Shown: positions 17,223 to 26,776 of the stretch, in pieces | Position numbering within the stretch: position 1 is the stretch's first letter | Layout: each line of letters opens with the position of its first letter | Assembly (NCBI RefSeq): GCF_003628305.1 | Contig: NZ_RBZM01000012.1 | Coordinates: 50,928-114,927, forward strand | Source: Cohnella endophytica | GTDB taxonomy: Bacteria > Bacillota > Bacilli > Paenibacillales > Paenibacillaceae | Length of the DNA: 64,000 nucleotides | Reading direction: 5' to 3' | Program-made: the position numbers and the translations under genes | The notes under the pieces: generated by a model | The model's database searches: none | What the model was told of the DNA's origin: nothing | The model's input: only the letters and a program-made list of their open reading frames with translations

Positions 17223-18107
17223 TTACACTCTCACCTCCGCCAGTCGCTTAAAGATCAGCACGATCCCGAAGCTGATAACAAACATGCCGATCGTCACCGC
17301 GCTTCCGTATCCGAGCTGCATGCTCCCGAACGAAGTCTTGTAGGCGTATTGGGCCATTACCATGGAACTGGTTCCGGGTCCTCCGCCCGTCATGACATAA
17401 ATATGGCTAAACACCAACATGTTCGACGAGATGCACAGCATCACGACGACCTTGATCGTGTCGTAGATCAAAGGGAAGGTAATGTACCGCGCCTTTTTGA
17501 ACCCCGTGCAGCCGTCCAGTTCGCAAGATTCGTAAATGTCCTTGGGAATACCGTGAACGGCGGAGACGAAGATCATGAGCGGAATTCCGAGATACTGCCA
17601 GATCAGCGGAACCGTAACGGAATAGATGACGATCTTCGGGTCGTCCAACCACGGCCGGATGGCGGACTCTAGCCCGATCGACCGCAGGATGGAATTGAGA
17701 ATCCCATAATCATGACTATAGATCATCTGCCAGACGAAGCCGACGACAACCGCCGATAAAACGACCGGGAAGAAAATAACGGTCCGATGGAGCTCCTTTA
17801 GACGAAGCGCCTTAGACATGAATAAAGTCGTCAAGAGGAACGCCAGACTCATCTGGATAATCAACGTCAGGGCGAGAATGATCATATTGTTCTTGAAGGA
17901 ATGCCAGAACAGGCTGTCGTGAACCAGCAGCGAATAATTGCGAAAGCCGATATAGTTCTTCGTCGGCCCTCCCACCCAATCCGTCAAGCTATAATAGAAC
18001 GACAATGCCAGCGGAACGATAATGACGAACGTATAGATCGCGACGCTCGGAGCCAGAAGTCCCAGCAATCCGACCCTGGTTATCTTTAAGGAAGAGCTTC
18101 GGCTCAT
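17223..18107 (-). CDS. Carbohydrate ABC transporter permease, MalF type (module 2)
   Basis: 294 residues from ATG 18107, preceded by AAGGAGT at eight bases. An ATG at 18131 in the same frame has a poorer site. Six helices. The EAA loop is YESCELDGCTGFKKARYITF (about 190-209). MTGGGPGTSSMV near residue 235 is typical of MalF-type subunits. It lies 72 bp downstream of the binding-protein gene. Confidence 0.92.
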   Translation of the reverse strand: MSRSSSLKITRVGLLGLLAPSVAIYTFVIIVPLALSFYYSLTDWVGGPTKNYIGFRNYSLLVHDSLFWHSFKNNMIILALTLIIQMSLAFLLTTLFMSKALRLKELHRTVIFFPVVLSAVVVGFVWQMIYSHDYGILNSILRSIGLESAIRPWLDDPKIVIYSVTVPLIWQYLGIPLMIFVSAVHGIPKDIYESCELDGCTGFKKARYITFPLIYDTIKVVVMLCISSNMLVFSHIYVMTGGGPGTSSMVMAQYAYKTSFGSMQLGYGSAVTIGMFVISFGIVLIFKRLAEVRV

Positions 18108-18179
18108 TGCGTATGACTCCTTAAACGCCATCCGGGAGACTTGCTCCCCGAATGGCGCCGATTTCTTATTCTAGGTCAA

Positions 18180-19562
18180 TTAACTTTCCTTCTCGTACGC
18201 GGCTTGTATCTTCTTAGCCAGATCCTCCGGAGAGACTGCATCGATAAGCAGATCCTGCAAGCCCGCATTCATGACGCTGGTCAATGCCGGACTCAAGTAA
18301 GAGTCATAGATCGGAGTGAATTGCAGTTGCGAAGCCAGCTCCGCGTATTTGACGGAAAGCGGGCTTACCTTGCTCTTGTCATATTCCCCTACTTTGAAAG
18401 CGGCCGGCTCTCCTTTCTCGGCCAGGCTCTTGGCGAAGCTTTCTCCGCTCATCGCCTTGAGTACCTTCGTGATCGCGTCCTTCTTAGCCGCGTATCCTTT
18501 AATGCCAACCGCGTAACCCGAACCAGCTCCGCCCGACGTTGCCCGCGCATTGCCTTTGCCGCCTTCAACGGATGGCAACACGGCGACTTCCGTATTGTCC
18601 GCGATTTCCTTCGGCGCGGCGGATACGGCTCCAATGGCCCAGCTACCCTCCATGAACATCGCTGCTTTGCCGTTAAAATACAGCGTCTTCTGCTGATCGT
18701 TGTTAATGCTGTTCAAATCCGCGTTGAAGGCGCCCGCCTTCGCCAAATTCTGAAGCGCGGCCAAGCTTTTCACGAAGTCGGGATCAGTAAACTTCGCGCC
18801 CGATTTGGCGTTGATGCTCGTGAACCATTCCGTACCCGTGAATCGGTCCCCGAGCGCGCTCAGGACGCACGATTCAGCCACCCACTGCTCCTTGTTGCCA
18901 AGAGCGATCGGGGTAATCCCTTTCGCCTTAATCTTGGCGATGGCGTCCTCCAGTTCGGACCACGTCTTCGGGAACGAAGCAAATCCCGCATCGGCGAAAA
19001 TCTGCTTGTTGTAGTAGACGACGTGGGTAGCAAGCATCGAGAACGGTACGCCGTAAGTATGGCCGCCGCTGCTCAGATCGTTAAACGCCGTACTCAGAAA
19101 TCCGTCCTTCCACGCCGCATCTTCGCCGAGCGCGTCGTCGAGCGATGCGACCGTCTCGTTCTGAGCGAACATGGCGAGTTCCGAGCCCTTGCTGATGAAA
19201 ATATCCGGAAGATCGTTGGATGCGGCCAACGTTTTCAGCTTCGTGTAATACGCATTCTGATCGCCGATCGATTCTTCTACCACGACGATGTCGGGATTCT
19301 CTTGTTTGAACTTGGCCAACTCCGCTCTAACGGTCACGGCGATGTTCTCCGTACTGTCTTTGGCCCACAAGTTCATGAAGGTGACTTTAACGGGGGCCTT
19401 AGCTGGCGAGGAAGCATCGGCCGAAGCCTCAGTTTGGTTTCCGCTTGCCGAAGGCGCGGAATCTTTAGTCGCATCTTTTCCTCCGCAGCCCGCAATCAGG
19501 GACATCCCCAAGGCGAGCGCGGCAACCGACATTCCCATCGGTTTCCAAAGTTTTACTTTCAT
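18180..19562 (-). CDS. Sugar-binding lipoprotein of ABC transporter (module 2)
   Basis: 460 residues from ATG 19562, with AGGAGGAAGTC directly upstream; an earlier in-frame start at 19646 lacks such a site. The lipobox is LIAGC with cysteine about 26. A linker rich in Ala/Ser/Asp follows, then a family 1 binding-protein fold, including FMNLWAKDS, FKQENPDI, YGVPFSMLATHVVYYNK and MFMEGSWAIGA. With the GH130 gene in the operon, a manno-oligosaccharide ligand is likely. The divergent kinase gene starts at 19776, so the 213-bp gap holds both promoters. Confidence 0.93.
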   Translation of the reverse strand: MKVKLWKPMGMSVAALALGMSLIAGCGGKDATKDSAPSASGNQTEASADASSPAKAPVKVTFMNLWAKDSTENIAVTVRAELAKFKQENPDIVVVEESIGDQNAYYTKLKTLAASNDLPDIFISKGSELAMFAQNETVASLDDALGEDAAWKDGFLSTAFNDLSSGGHTYGVPFSMLATHVVYYNKQIFADAGFASFPKTWSELEDAIAKIKAKGITPIALGNKEQWVAESCVLSALGDRFTGTEWFTSINAKSGAKFTDPDFVKSLAALQNLAKAGAFNADLNSINNDQQKTLYFNGKAAMFMEGSWAIGAVSAAPKEIADNTEVAVLPSVEGGKGNARATSGGAGSGYAVGIKGYAAKKDAITKVLKAMSGESFAKSLAEKGEPAAFKVGEYDKSKVSPLSVKYAELASQLQFTPIYDSYLSPALTSVMNAGLQDLLIDAVSPEDLAKKIQAAYEKES

Positions 19563-19720
19563 GACTTCCTCCTGTTTTCGCTTCGTATTTTTAACCGTTT
19601 TCGTTTGTGCACGCCTTTCATTGTACAGAGGGTATCCCGTATCCAACAGGTAACGTTTCTACAAAAACGTCTGCGAATTATGCGAATATGCCTCGGAATC
19701 GCGATTAGGCAAAAATCTCT

Positions 19721-19750
19721 TTGCCAAACGAAAAATACTGCGTATATAGT
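19721..19750 (+). promoter_or_regulatory. Candidate sigma-A promoter of the module 2 kinase
   Basis: TTGCCA (19721-19726), spacer 18 bp, TATAGT (19745-19750), located 25 bp before ATG 19776. Spacing and both hexamers are close to consensus. Confidence 0.6.
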
Positions 19751-19775
19751 AGACTCACAAGCAAAAGGAGGCATT

Positions 19776-21518
19776 ATGCTAAAAATACGGTTCTTCAGCC
19801 TACAATACAAATTCATGATCTTCTCCCTGTTGATCGTGCTGATTCCTCTTATTCTTGTAAGCGGATTCTCCTATTTCAAATCCACGAGCGTCATTGAAGA
19901 AAAGGTCAGTCTCTCCAACTTCAAAACCGTTCAACAAATCGCGGAGAACATCGACTTCTTCTTTAACGACATGAGCAACTCTGCTCTGAGCCTTTGGCAG
20001 AACAAAGAGTTCATGAAATACTTCGCATTCCCGCGAGATGAGGTCGCTCGCTCGCGTAATCACTTGCTTTCCGCGCAAAATGCATTGAACAGGTTCGCCG
20101 TCTTCCATACGAACATTTACTCCATCTATGTGAAAGGGATGAACGGACTGGAGTTCGACTCTGCCAGCAGTACCAACACGATCGGCATTCCTTTGCAAAA
20201 GCAGCTGTTCTTACTGCGCGGCGAAGGACAGTTTATCGCCGACGAAGTGACGCAATACGACCGCTCCCGATTAAAAGTCATTTCCTACATCAAGGTGCTC
20301 AAGGACATCGACAATATCTCCTCCGATCTGGCCATCATCAAAATCAATGTCCAGGAGCAGGAGATTTCCGATATTTACAAGGACAAGCTACTCAGCGGCA
20401 ACAGCGAATTTTTTATCATCGACGAGCACAAGCGGATCATTTCTTCGCTCGATCAATCCAGAGTCGGTACGACGCTCGACGACAAGTACGATGACCCTCG
20501 GCTCTACCTAGACGACAACGGCTACTTCAAAGCGACACTGAATGGCAATCCGTTCATCGAAACCTACTACAGCTTGTCCCGGCCGGGTTGGAAGCTCGTT
20601 AATCTCGTACCCATGAACGAGCTGTCCAGTGATGCAAGGATGATTCGCAACGTCACCTTATACGCCGTTCTGAGCAGCTTCGCCCTCTGCTTGCTCATGA
20701 TCATTCTCTTCTCCCACAAGGTGCTGAGTCCGCTAAACCGAATACGCAAGTCGATGCGTACGCTCGAGAAGGAAAACTTCAACGTCAATATTCCGATAAA
20801 GGGGAATGACGAAATTGCGCTGATCGGTACCAGCTTCAACCGGATGTCCAAACGGCTTGGAGAGCTGATCAACGAAGTATACGCGGTGCAGATCAAGCAG
20901 AAGGAAGCGGAGCTGAAGGCGCTGCAGGCGCAGATCAATCCCCATTTTCTATACAACACGCTCGATACGATCTATTGGATGTGCCGGATGGAGAAAGCGT
21001 TCGAGAGCTCCAATCTGGTGCAAGCTCTCTCTAAGCTGTTCCGGCTCAGTCTGAATAGCGGCAACGAATTGACGACCGTAGACAACGAGATTGAACACCT
21101 GAAGTCCTACATTACGATTCAGGAAAAACGCTTCGAGGACCGCATTCGCTTCGACATTCAGGTCTCACCCGACACGCGCTCCTGCCAAGCGGTCAAGCTT
21201 GTCCTTCAGCCTCTGGTCGAAAATGCTATCCAGCACGGAATCGAGAAAAAAGGAACGAAGGGTACCGTCCGGATTCGCATCTACCGCAAGGACAACCAAT
21301 TGGTGTACCGGATTTCCGATGATGGAGCGGGCGCCGAGGAAGCGGAATTGGTGTCCCTGCTCCATAAAGTGGAGCATGATAATCGGGGCTTCGGAATTAA
21401 GAACGTCAACGACCGGATTCAACTCAATTTCGGTCAAAGCTTCGGCCTTGACTTTCAGACGGCGCCTGGCAACGGGATGACCGTTATCGTTCGACAACCG
21501 TTCATTCTAGGAGGCTAA
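19776..21518 (+). CDS. YesM-type sensor histidine kinase (module 2)
   Basis: 580 residues from ATG 19776 with AAGGAGG six bases upstream. The same frame is open for 545 codons further upstream, but that part is antisense to the binding-protein gene and is not considered coding. Helices lie near 12-32 and 287-307 with an extracellular sensor between them. HAMP follows, then QAQINPHFLYNTLDTI with H390, VLQPLVENAIQHGI (N box), SDDGAG and RGFGIKNVNDRI. It is the partner of the regulator four bases downstream. It is transcribed away from the transporter genes it probably controls. Confidence 0.93.
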   Translation: MLKIRFFSLQYKFMIFSLLIVLIPLILVSGFSYFKSTSVIEEKVSLSNFKTVQQIAENIDFFFNDMSNSALSLWQNKEFMKYFAFPRDEVARSRNHLLSAQNALNRFAVFHTNIYSIYVKGMNGLEFDSASSTNTIGIPLQKQLFLLRGEGQFIADEVTQYDRSRLKVISYIKVLKDIDNISSDLAIIKINVQEQEISDIYKDKLLSGNSEFFIIDEHKRIISSLDQSRVGTTLDDKYDDPRLYLDDNGYFKATLNGNPFIETYYSLSRPGWKLVNLVPMNELSSDARMIRNVTLYAVLSSFALCLLMIILFSHKVLSPLNRIRKSMRTLEKENFNVNIPIKGNDEIALIGTSFNRMSKRLGELINEVYAVQIKQKEAELKALQAQINPHFLYNTLDTIYWMCRMEKAFESSNLVQALSKLFRLSLNSGNELTTVDNEIEHLKSYITIQEKRFEDRIRFDIQVSPDTRSCQAVKLVLQPLVENAIQHGIEKKGTKGTVRIRIYRKDNQLVYRISDDGAGAEEAELVSLLHKVEHDNRGFGIKNVNDRIQLNFGQSFGLDFQTAPGNGMTVIVRQPFILGG

Positions 21519-21522
21519 TACG

Positions 21523-23130
21523 ATGATCAAACTATTGCTCGTCGACGACGAACCGATTATTCGCCGAGGAATTCGAACTTCTATCGATTGGGAGGAATAT
21601 GGGATAGGTATCGTAGGCGAGGCGGCGAACGGAGCGGAGGCCTTGGATCGCTCGCTTCAATTGAAGCCGCAAATCGTAGTGACGGACATTCGCATGCCTT
21701 GCATGGATGGACTCGAGCTATCGCGACATCTAAGAAATCAGCTACCCGACACGCGTATTGTGATTCTGAGCGGCTACGAAGATTTCAGTTATGCCAGAGA
21801 AGCTCTTTCCATCGGAGTGCAAAACTACTTGCTGAAGCCGGTCGGCGCCGAGGAACTGGTCACGGTTCTTAAGCAACTTAAAGTTGAGATCGAGCAGTTG
21901 GAAGCCGGCAAACGCAACCGGCTGTCGCGCGATCTCGTATTTAACGAAAATTATCCCGCGATCAAGTCCGACTTCATCAATCGGATCGTCAAAGGCGGCA
22001 TCATCGACCCGAATACCGTCTACGAACGCGCGGAACTGCTCAATATTCGGCTAATAGGCCAGCAATACGCGATGGTCGTAATCGATATCGACGACTTCAC
22101 CATAATGACCGAAGACCTGCCACCGGCCGAACGGGAACTCCTCCGCTTCTCCGTCATGAACGTTGCCGAAGAACTGTTGCTCTCTAAGACGTCGGGTGTG
22201 ATCTGCTACAGCGAGTTCGATCATCTGATCGGACTCCTCTGCGGTGATAAACTTACGCCGGAGTTCGTCGGTAGCTTGTGCGCGGATATTCGCAGTTGCG
22301 TTAGAAAGTATCTAAAGCTGTCCGTCTCCATCGGCATCGGCAGAACCCGTGGTAGCATCGCGGACCTCGACGAAGTCTATGCCGAAGCCTTCGCCGCGTT
22401 AAAGACCAAAATCTTCAAAGGAAAGGATAGCCAAATCCTATACGAAGAAGCCGACTCCGCGCTACCGCAAGCCGTGCTCTATCCCTCCGAAGAAGAGAAA
22501 GCCATCGTCGGTTGCCTGAAGACGCTAGATACGGCAGGCCTTACAACCGCGATCGATCAAATATTCGACCGCTTCGTGGCCAACCGCACGGATGTCGGAA
22601 GGATTCGGAGCATCTGCGGAAGAATGATCCTTGTCTCGGCGAGCGGCATCGAAGAGATGGGCTTCGATACTGGAAGCGTGATCGGAGCAGACTTCAACCC
22701 TTATCGGGAGATGGAGCGTTTCGATACGCTCAAGGATTTGCAAGGTTGGATAAATTCATTGCTTCAACGACTGTCAGACCTCGTTCAAGAGAACAAAAAC
22801 CGGAAGTTCAAAGGTATTATCAAAACGGCGCTACGGTATATGGAGGAAAACTATGCCCGGGATTTGAGCCTCGCCGAAGTGGCCGCCGTCGTCTATGTGA
22901 CGCCGAACTATTTAAGCCGAATTTTCAAGGAAGAGATGGGCCTCAATTTCGTCGAATGGCTTAACCGCTCTCGCGTAGAAAAAGCCAAAACTCTTCTCGC
23001 TGAGCCGGGAGCCAAAACGTACTCCATTGCCGAGAAGGTCGGCTATAGCGACTACAAGTATTTCTCGCAAATGTTTAAACGGTTCGTCGGCTTCTCGCCC
23101 AAGGAATACAAGGAGTTCAAATCGCAATAG
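21523..23130 (+). CDS. YesN-type response regulator with AraC DNA-binding domain (module 2)
   Basis: 535 residues. The receiver (1-125) has VDDEP, D55 in VVTDIRMP and YLLKPVG. A long central region of about 300 residues includes a degenerate GGDEF-like stretch (SVSIGIGRTRG). The AraC helix-turn-helix pair (about 430-535) includes LAEVAAVVYVTPNYLSRIFKE and KVGYSDYKYFSQMFKRFVG. It starts four bases after the kinase stop. It is expected to activate the module 2 transporter and GH130 genes. Confidence 0.93.
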   Translation: MIKLLLVDDEPIIRRGIRTSIDWEEYGIGIVGEAANGAEALDRSLQLKPQIVVTDIRMPCMDGLELSRHLRNQLPDTRIVILSGYEDFSYAREALSIGVQNYLLKPVGAEELVTVLKQLKVEIEQLEAGKRNRLSRDLVFNENYPAIKSDFINRIVKGGIIDPNTVYERAELLNIRLIGQQYAMVVIDIDDFTIMTEDLPPAERELLRFSVMNVAEELLLSKTSGVICYSEFDHLIGLLCGDKLTPEFVGSLCADIRSCVRKYLKLSVSIGIGRTRGSIADLDEVYAEAFAALKTKIFKGKDSQILYEEADSALPQAVLYPSEEEKAIVGCLKTLDTAGLTTAIDQIFDRFVANRTDVGRIRSICGRMILVSASGIEEMGFDTGSVIGADFNPYREMERFDTLKDLQGWINSLLQRLSDLVQENKNRKFKGIIKTALRYMEENYARDLSLAEVAAVVYVTPNYLSRIFKEEMGLNFVEWLNRSRVEKAKTLLAEPGAKTYSIAEKVGYSDYKYFSQMFKRFVGFSPKEYKEFKSQ

Positions 23131-23160
23131 CCGTTGTTCCGCTAAGTTGGGAGTCTGCGG

Positions 23161-23718
23161 CTATTCGAATGAGTTAAGAGTTTCCTCGTTGGCGATATTC
23201 TGGATATCCTCCGCGCTGATCGAGAAATACCCGTATCCTTCCGCTTCCCTTTTCTTGAGAGCTTTCTCCTTGAAAAATTTCGGACTGCCCTCGCTCGCAT
23301 CCTCGTCGTAGACGAGGAGGATTCCGTCCGTCTTGCGGAGCAATAGATCGTCTCTCGCGATGAATTGCCACGCCCCGGTATAGGGTTGCTTGCTTACCGC
23401 GCCATAGTAATCCAGCCCCTTTAGGACTCCATTATAATATTCTTTACGGTCATCTTTCCATTTCTCGTCGGGATTGACGAACGCCGTCAGGATCGACACT
23501 TTGAGCTGCGGATACTGTTTCTTAAGCGCGATCGCCGATTCGCATGCCCATAGGTCGACGCCGTACTGGCCGGGGGAAATGACCCATTCCAATCCTTCTT
23601 CCAGCAAGGGAACGAGCCTGGAGACGATCGCCTTCTGAATATAAGGAATGCCTTTATGCTTCTGATCGAAAATACCGAGCTCATGCGCGCGATATCCGGT
23701 TACGAGTAAATTTTTCAT
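23161..23718 (-). CDS. ypsA: YpsA-family SLOG-domain protein
   Basis: 185 residues matching B. subtilis YpsA along its length: VTGYRAHELGIF near the start, EEGLEWVISPGQYGVDLWACE (glycine-rich SLOG nucleotide pocket, about 40-60), KTDGILLVYDEDASEGSPKF and a C-terminal acidic tail. The family belongs to the LOG/DprA Rossmann-like superfamily. In Firmicutes YpsA has been linked to cell-division control, but its ligand is not settled. It is convergent with the module 2 regulator and has its own upstream region. The usual neighbours of ypsA are not here. Confidence 0.88.
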   Translation of the reverse strand: MKNLLVTGYRAHELGIFDQKHKGIPYIQKAIVSRLVPLLEEGLEWVISPGQYGVDLWACESAIALKKQYPQLKVSILTAFVNPDEKWKDDRKEYYNGVLKGLDYYGAVSKQPYTGAWQFIARDDLLLRKTDGILLVYDEDASEGSPKFFKEKALKKREAEGYGYFSISAEDIQNIANEETLNSFE

Positions 23719-23905
23719 TCGATTGAGGGTTCTCCTTAGGGCTTGCTTGCGTGGTAAAGCGTTACCTCCATCTTAGCAGAACATTGTCCATCGTTGAACA
23801 AATCAGATTCGTCCAGTTCCGTTGTTGCTTTCTCCATTGAGATTCGCGAGGCTATGCGCAATAATGGGGTCAAGATATGCTATTCACGGAGATGAGGGAG
23901 ACGCC

Positions 23906-25015
23906 ATGCGCAAAGTCAAAGTCGGAGTCATAGGAACGGGACAGATCAGCGGGATCTACTTAAAAAACATGACGGAAACGTTCGACGGCATCCTGGAAGT
24001 GAAAGCGGTTGCGGATATGTTACCGGAGCTTGCGCGGAAACGCGCCGAGCAATACGAGATACCGAACGCATGGACCGTGGATGAATTGCTCGCGGATCCC
24101 GAGATCGAGCTCGTATTGAACTTGACCGCGCCGTCCGTGCATGCGGCGGTTAACGCTAGGGCCCTTCATGCGGGTAAACACGTGTATACGGAGAAGCCTT
24201 TCGCCTTAACGCGCGAAGACGCGGACGAGGTGCTGACGTTGGCCGAAGCCAAAGGTCTGCTCGTCGGCTGCGCGCCGGATACGTTCTTGGGCGCGGGACT
24301 CCAAACTTGCCGCAAGCTGATCGACGAGGGCTGGATCGGCACGCCGTACTCCGCTAACGGAACGATTATCATGGGCAATGCTTCGGGCGGAATGCATCCG
24401 AATTTTCATAACTTTCTGAAGCTCGGCGGCGATCCCGTCATGGATATGGCTCCTTATTATTTGACGGCATTGATTTTCCTGCTAGGTCCGGTACGCCGCG
24501 TATCCGGAACGGCTCAGCAGCTTCGCAGCGAGATCGTCGTCGAGAATCCGAGATCGCCCCGTTACGGAGATACGGTCGCGGTCGAAGCGCCGACCAACGT
24601 GTCGGCGGTGCTCGATTTCCACAGCGGAGCCGTAGCCGGCCTGCAAGCCGCGAAAGAGAGCTTCGGTTATACGCCGAGACTCGAGATCTTCGGAACGGAA
24701 GGCAACTTGATCTTGCCCGATCCGAATTTCTTCGATGGCCGGATCGCCATTCAATTCCCGAACGGCGAGACGAAAGAGGTGCCCGCCTCCCACGGCTTTA
24801 CCGAAGATAGCCGAGGGATCGGCTTGGCGGACATGGCTTACGCCATTCGCACCGGACGGCCGCATCGCGCAAGCGGACGGCTTGCCCGCCATGTGCTCGA
24901 CGTCTCGCTCGGCATTTTCGAGTCCTCTGACCAGGGACGCCATATCGCGATCGCCTCTTCCGTCGATCGGCCGTCTCCGTTGCCGTTAGGATTGAAATAT
25001 AACCGCTTGGATTAG
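23906..25015 (+). CDS. Gfo/Idh/MocA-family NAD(P)-dependent oxidoreductase
   Basis: 369 residues from ATG 23906 with GAGGGAG eight bases upstream; an in-frame start at 23822 lacks a site. The Rossmann motif is VGVIGTGQISG (about 4-14). EKPFAL (about 92-97) holds the catalytic lysine. The C-terminal alpha/beta domain includes GGDPVMDMAPYYLTAL with the aspartate used in catalysis. The family oxidises or reduces sugars, inositols and sugar acids. It heads a four-gene run with two isomerase-like proteins and an AraC regulator, so it is probably the first intracellular step for a polyol or sugar derivative. The substrate cannot be inferred more closely. Confidence 0.9.
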   Translation: MRKVKVGVIGTGQISGIYLKNMTETFDGILEVKAVADMLPELARKRAEQYEIPNAWTVDELLADPEIELVLNLTAPSVHAAVNARALHAGKHVYTEKPFALTREDADEVLTLAEAKGLLVGCAPDTFLGAGLQTCRKLIDEGWIGTPYSANGTIIMGNASGGMHPNFHNFLKLGGDPVMDMAPYYLTALIFLLGPVRRVSGTAQQLRSEIVVENPRSPRYGDTVAVEAPTNVSAVLDFHSGAVAGLQAAKESFGYTPRLEIFGTEGNLILPDPNFFDGRIAIQFPNGETKEVPASHGFTEDSRGIGLADMAYAIRTGRPHRASGRLARHVLDVSLGIFESSDQGRHIAIASSVDRPSPLPLGLKYNRLD

Positions 25016-25046
25016 AAAACTTCCCACAAAGGATGTGTCCGTTCCC

Positions 25047-25811
25047 ATGCCAACGTTTCCGATTGCCGTTCAACCTTATACCGTCCGTGAAGCCATGAGC
25101 CAAGATTACGTCGGCACGCTGGAGAAGCTTGCCGCCATCGGCTATTCAGGTATCGAACTCGGCTTGCCGCCCGAGGGGATGACGATTTCCGAGCAGAAGG
25201 CGATACTGGACCGTTTGAATCTCCAGGTCGTCGGCGCTCACGCTTCGTTCGACAATCTGGACGTGGATTTCGGAAGACTGACCGATTATCTGCAACAGGT
25301 CGGCGGCCGCTACGTCGCGGTGTCGATGCGTTTCGAATCCAAGGAAGACGTACTTCGGAAGTCGGAGCGCTTCAACCGGATCGGAGAGCAATGCCGGAAA
25401 GAAGGAGCGACCTTCCTCTATCACAACCACGATTGGGAGTTCGAGCGCTTCGACGGGGAATACGTGCTCGATACGATCCTTCGCACGACTGATCCGGAGT
25501 TCGTGAAGCTCGAGCTCGATACGTATTGGGTCCGCAGAGGCGGGGAAGATCCGGCCGCGTATTTAAGCAAGTTAGCGAATCGATGCCCGCTGCTGCATAT
25601 TAAGGATGTCGAGCCCGGCGAAGAGCAATTTTTCGCGGAGATCGGCGAAGGCACTCTGGATTTCCCCGCGATCGCGGAGATCGCCGCCAAGGTCGCCACT
25701 GAATGGCTCGTCGTGGAGCAGGATTCGTCCCGGCGCGATCCGTTCGAGAGCTTGGCGATCAGCCATCGTAACCTGTTGCGCATGGGCTTGGTCGGCTCGC
25801 CTGCGAATTAG
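25047..25811 (+). CDS. Sugar phosphate isomerase/epimerase-like TIM barrel protein (first of two)
   Basis: 254 residues from ATG 25047. A GTG at 25035 is also in frame but sits directly against the AAAGGA site. The AP endonuclease 2/xylose isomerase-like barrel shows strand motifs with likely metal ligands: YSGIELGLP, FLYHNHDWEF, VKLELDTYWV, CPLLHIKD and WLVVEQD. These Glu/Asp/His residues match the divalent-metal centre of the family. It lies 31 bp after the dehydrogenase gene. Probable role: isomerase, epimerase or dehydratase acting with the dehydrogenase. Confidence 0.87.
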   Translation: MPTFPIAVQPYTVREAMSQDYVGTLEKLAAIGYSGIELGLPPEGMTISEQKAILDRLNLQVVGAHASFDNLDVDFGRLTDYLQQVGGRYVAVSMRFESKEDVLRKSERFNRIGEQCRKEGATFLYHNHDWEFERFDGEYVLDTILRTTDPEFVKLELDTYWVRRGGEDPAAYLSKLANRCPLLHIKDVEPGEEQFFAEIGEGTLDFPAIAEIAAKVATEWLVVEQDSSRRDPFESLAISHRNLLRMGLVGSPAN

Positions 25812-25839
25812 TCGTAAGAAAGGAAAGGACGATTCGAAT

Positions 25840-26763
25840 ATGGTAAATCGGCTTGTGGGTCCCGCCCCGTCGATACGTTCGGCAATTCGTTTGCCCTCTA
25901 TCCGCGTGCTCGGAGACTTCGTGAAGAAAGCGGGCACGGGTTTGGCGGAACGGGATATTCCCGATTACGAGCTGCTTTATTTTCCGGACGGCAACGGTTC
26001 GGTCTACCGGGTTGGCGAGAGGGATTTTTACCTTGACCAACCCTGTTTCGTCGTGACTCGTCCAGGTGAAATCCATAGCTACCGCTACGATTCCCAACAT
26101 CCGACGCGGCATTTGTTCATCCACTTCTGGCTGCGGGCGTTCCCGGTTTCCTCGCTCCCGCTCCTACAGCCGGAAGGTCCTTCCGTCATTCCGTACGAAG
26201 GCGAGTTGCTCGCCTCGATGATGAGGCAGATCATGACGATCGCGCACTTGAAGCCTGACAAGCTGCAGGAACGGGGAAGCCTGCTGCTTCTTACCTTGCT
26301 TGCGGAAATACAATCTTTAGCCGACGAAGACGAACCGAACCCCGCGGAAGCGCAAAGATTGCCTCCCCAAGTCCAGAAGGCGCTGGATACGATCGACCTC
26401 TCGCTCTCGGACAATCTTACCGTCGACGGCTTGGCCAGAATGGTCGGTTGGACCCCGGAGCATCTATCCCGCTCCTTCGTTCGGCATCTCGGCATGACGC
26501 CGAAAGAAACGATCGCGCGACGGAGAATCGATCGGGCATGCCAGCTCCTTCTATACGGACAAATGAGCGTCAAAGAAATCGCGTACGCGGTCGGATTCGG
26601 CGACGAGAACTATTTCTGCCGCGTGTTCAAATCGTCGAAAGCGATAACGGCGACGGAATACCGCGCCAAACACTACAACCCGAGATTCGGGGACTTAGCT
26701 CCCGCCGGCGAGGGCGAATCGCTCTACCCGGCGAATCGGGTATTTTTCGGGGAACAATCCTGA
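25840..26763 (+). CDS. AraC-family transcriptional regulator
   Basis: 307 residues from ATG 25840, preceded by AAAGGAC. The frame extends upstream inside the isomerase gene but that part is not coding. The N-terminal cupin-like effector domain (about 20-140) has PDYELLYFPDG, FVVTRPGEIHSYRY and HLFIHFW. The C-terminal pair of helix-turn-helix motifs (about 190-290) has VDGLARMVGWTPEHLSRSFVRH and EIAYAVGFGDENYFCRVFK. It sits between the two isomerase genes and probably controls this operon in response to the sugar it binds. Confidence 0.9.
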   Translation: MVNRLVGPAPSIRSAIRLPSIRVLGDFVKKAGTGLAERDIPDYELLYFPDGNGSVYRVGERDFYLDQPCFVVTRPGEIHSYRYDSQHPTRHLFIHFWLRAFPVSSLPLLQPEGPSVIPYEGELLASMMRQIMTIAHLKPDKLQERGSLLLLTLLAEIQSLADEDEPNPAEAQRLPPQVQKALDTIDLSLSDNLTVDGLARMVGWTPEHLSRSFVRHLGMTPKETIARRRIDRACQLLLYGQMSVKEIAYAVGFGDENYFCRVFKSSKAITATEYRAKHYNPRFGDLAPAGEGESLYPANRVFFGEQS

Positions 26764-26776
26764 GAGGAGTCACGGC

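Noticed and set aside
18141..19775. Open frame of 545 codons on the plus strand continuous with the module 2 kinase
   Set aside because: It is antisense to the binding-protein gene, lacks any recognised domain, and the kinase has its own strong ribosome binding site and promoter at 19776.
19563..19775. cre site or riboswitch in the module 2 divergent region
   Set aside because: Loose matches such as AGAAACGTTACC only; no conserved aptamer-like structure was recognised.
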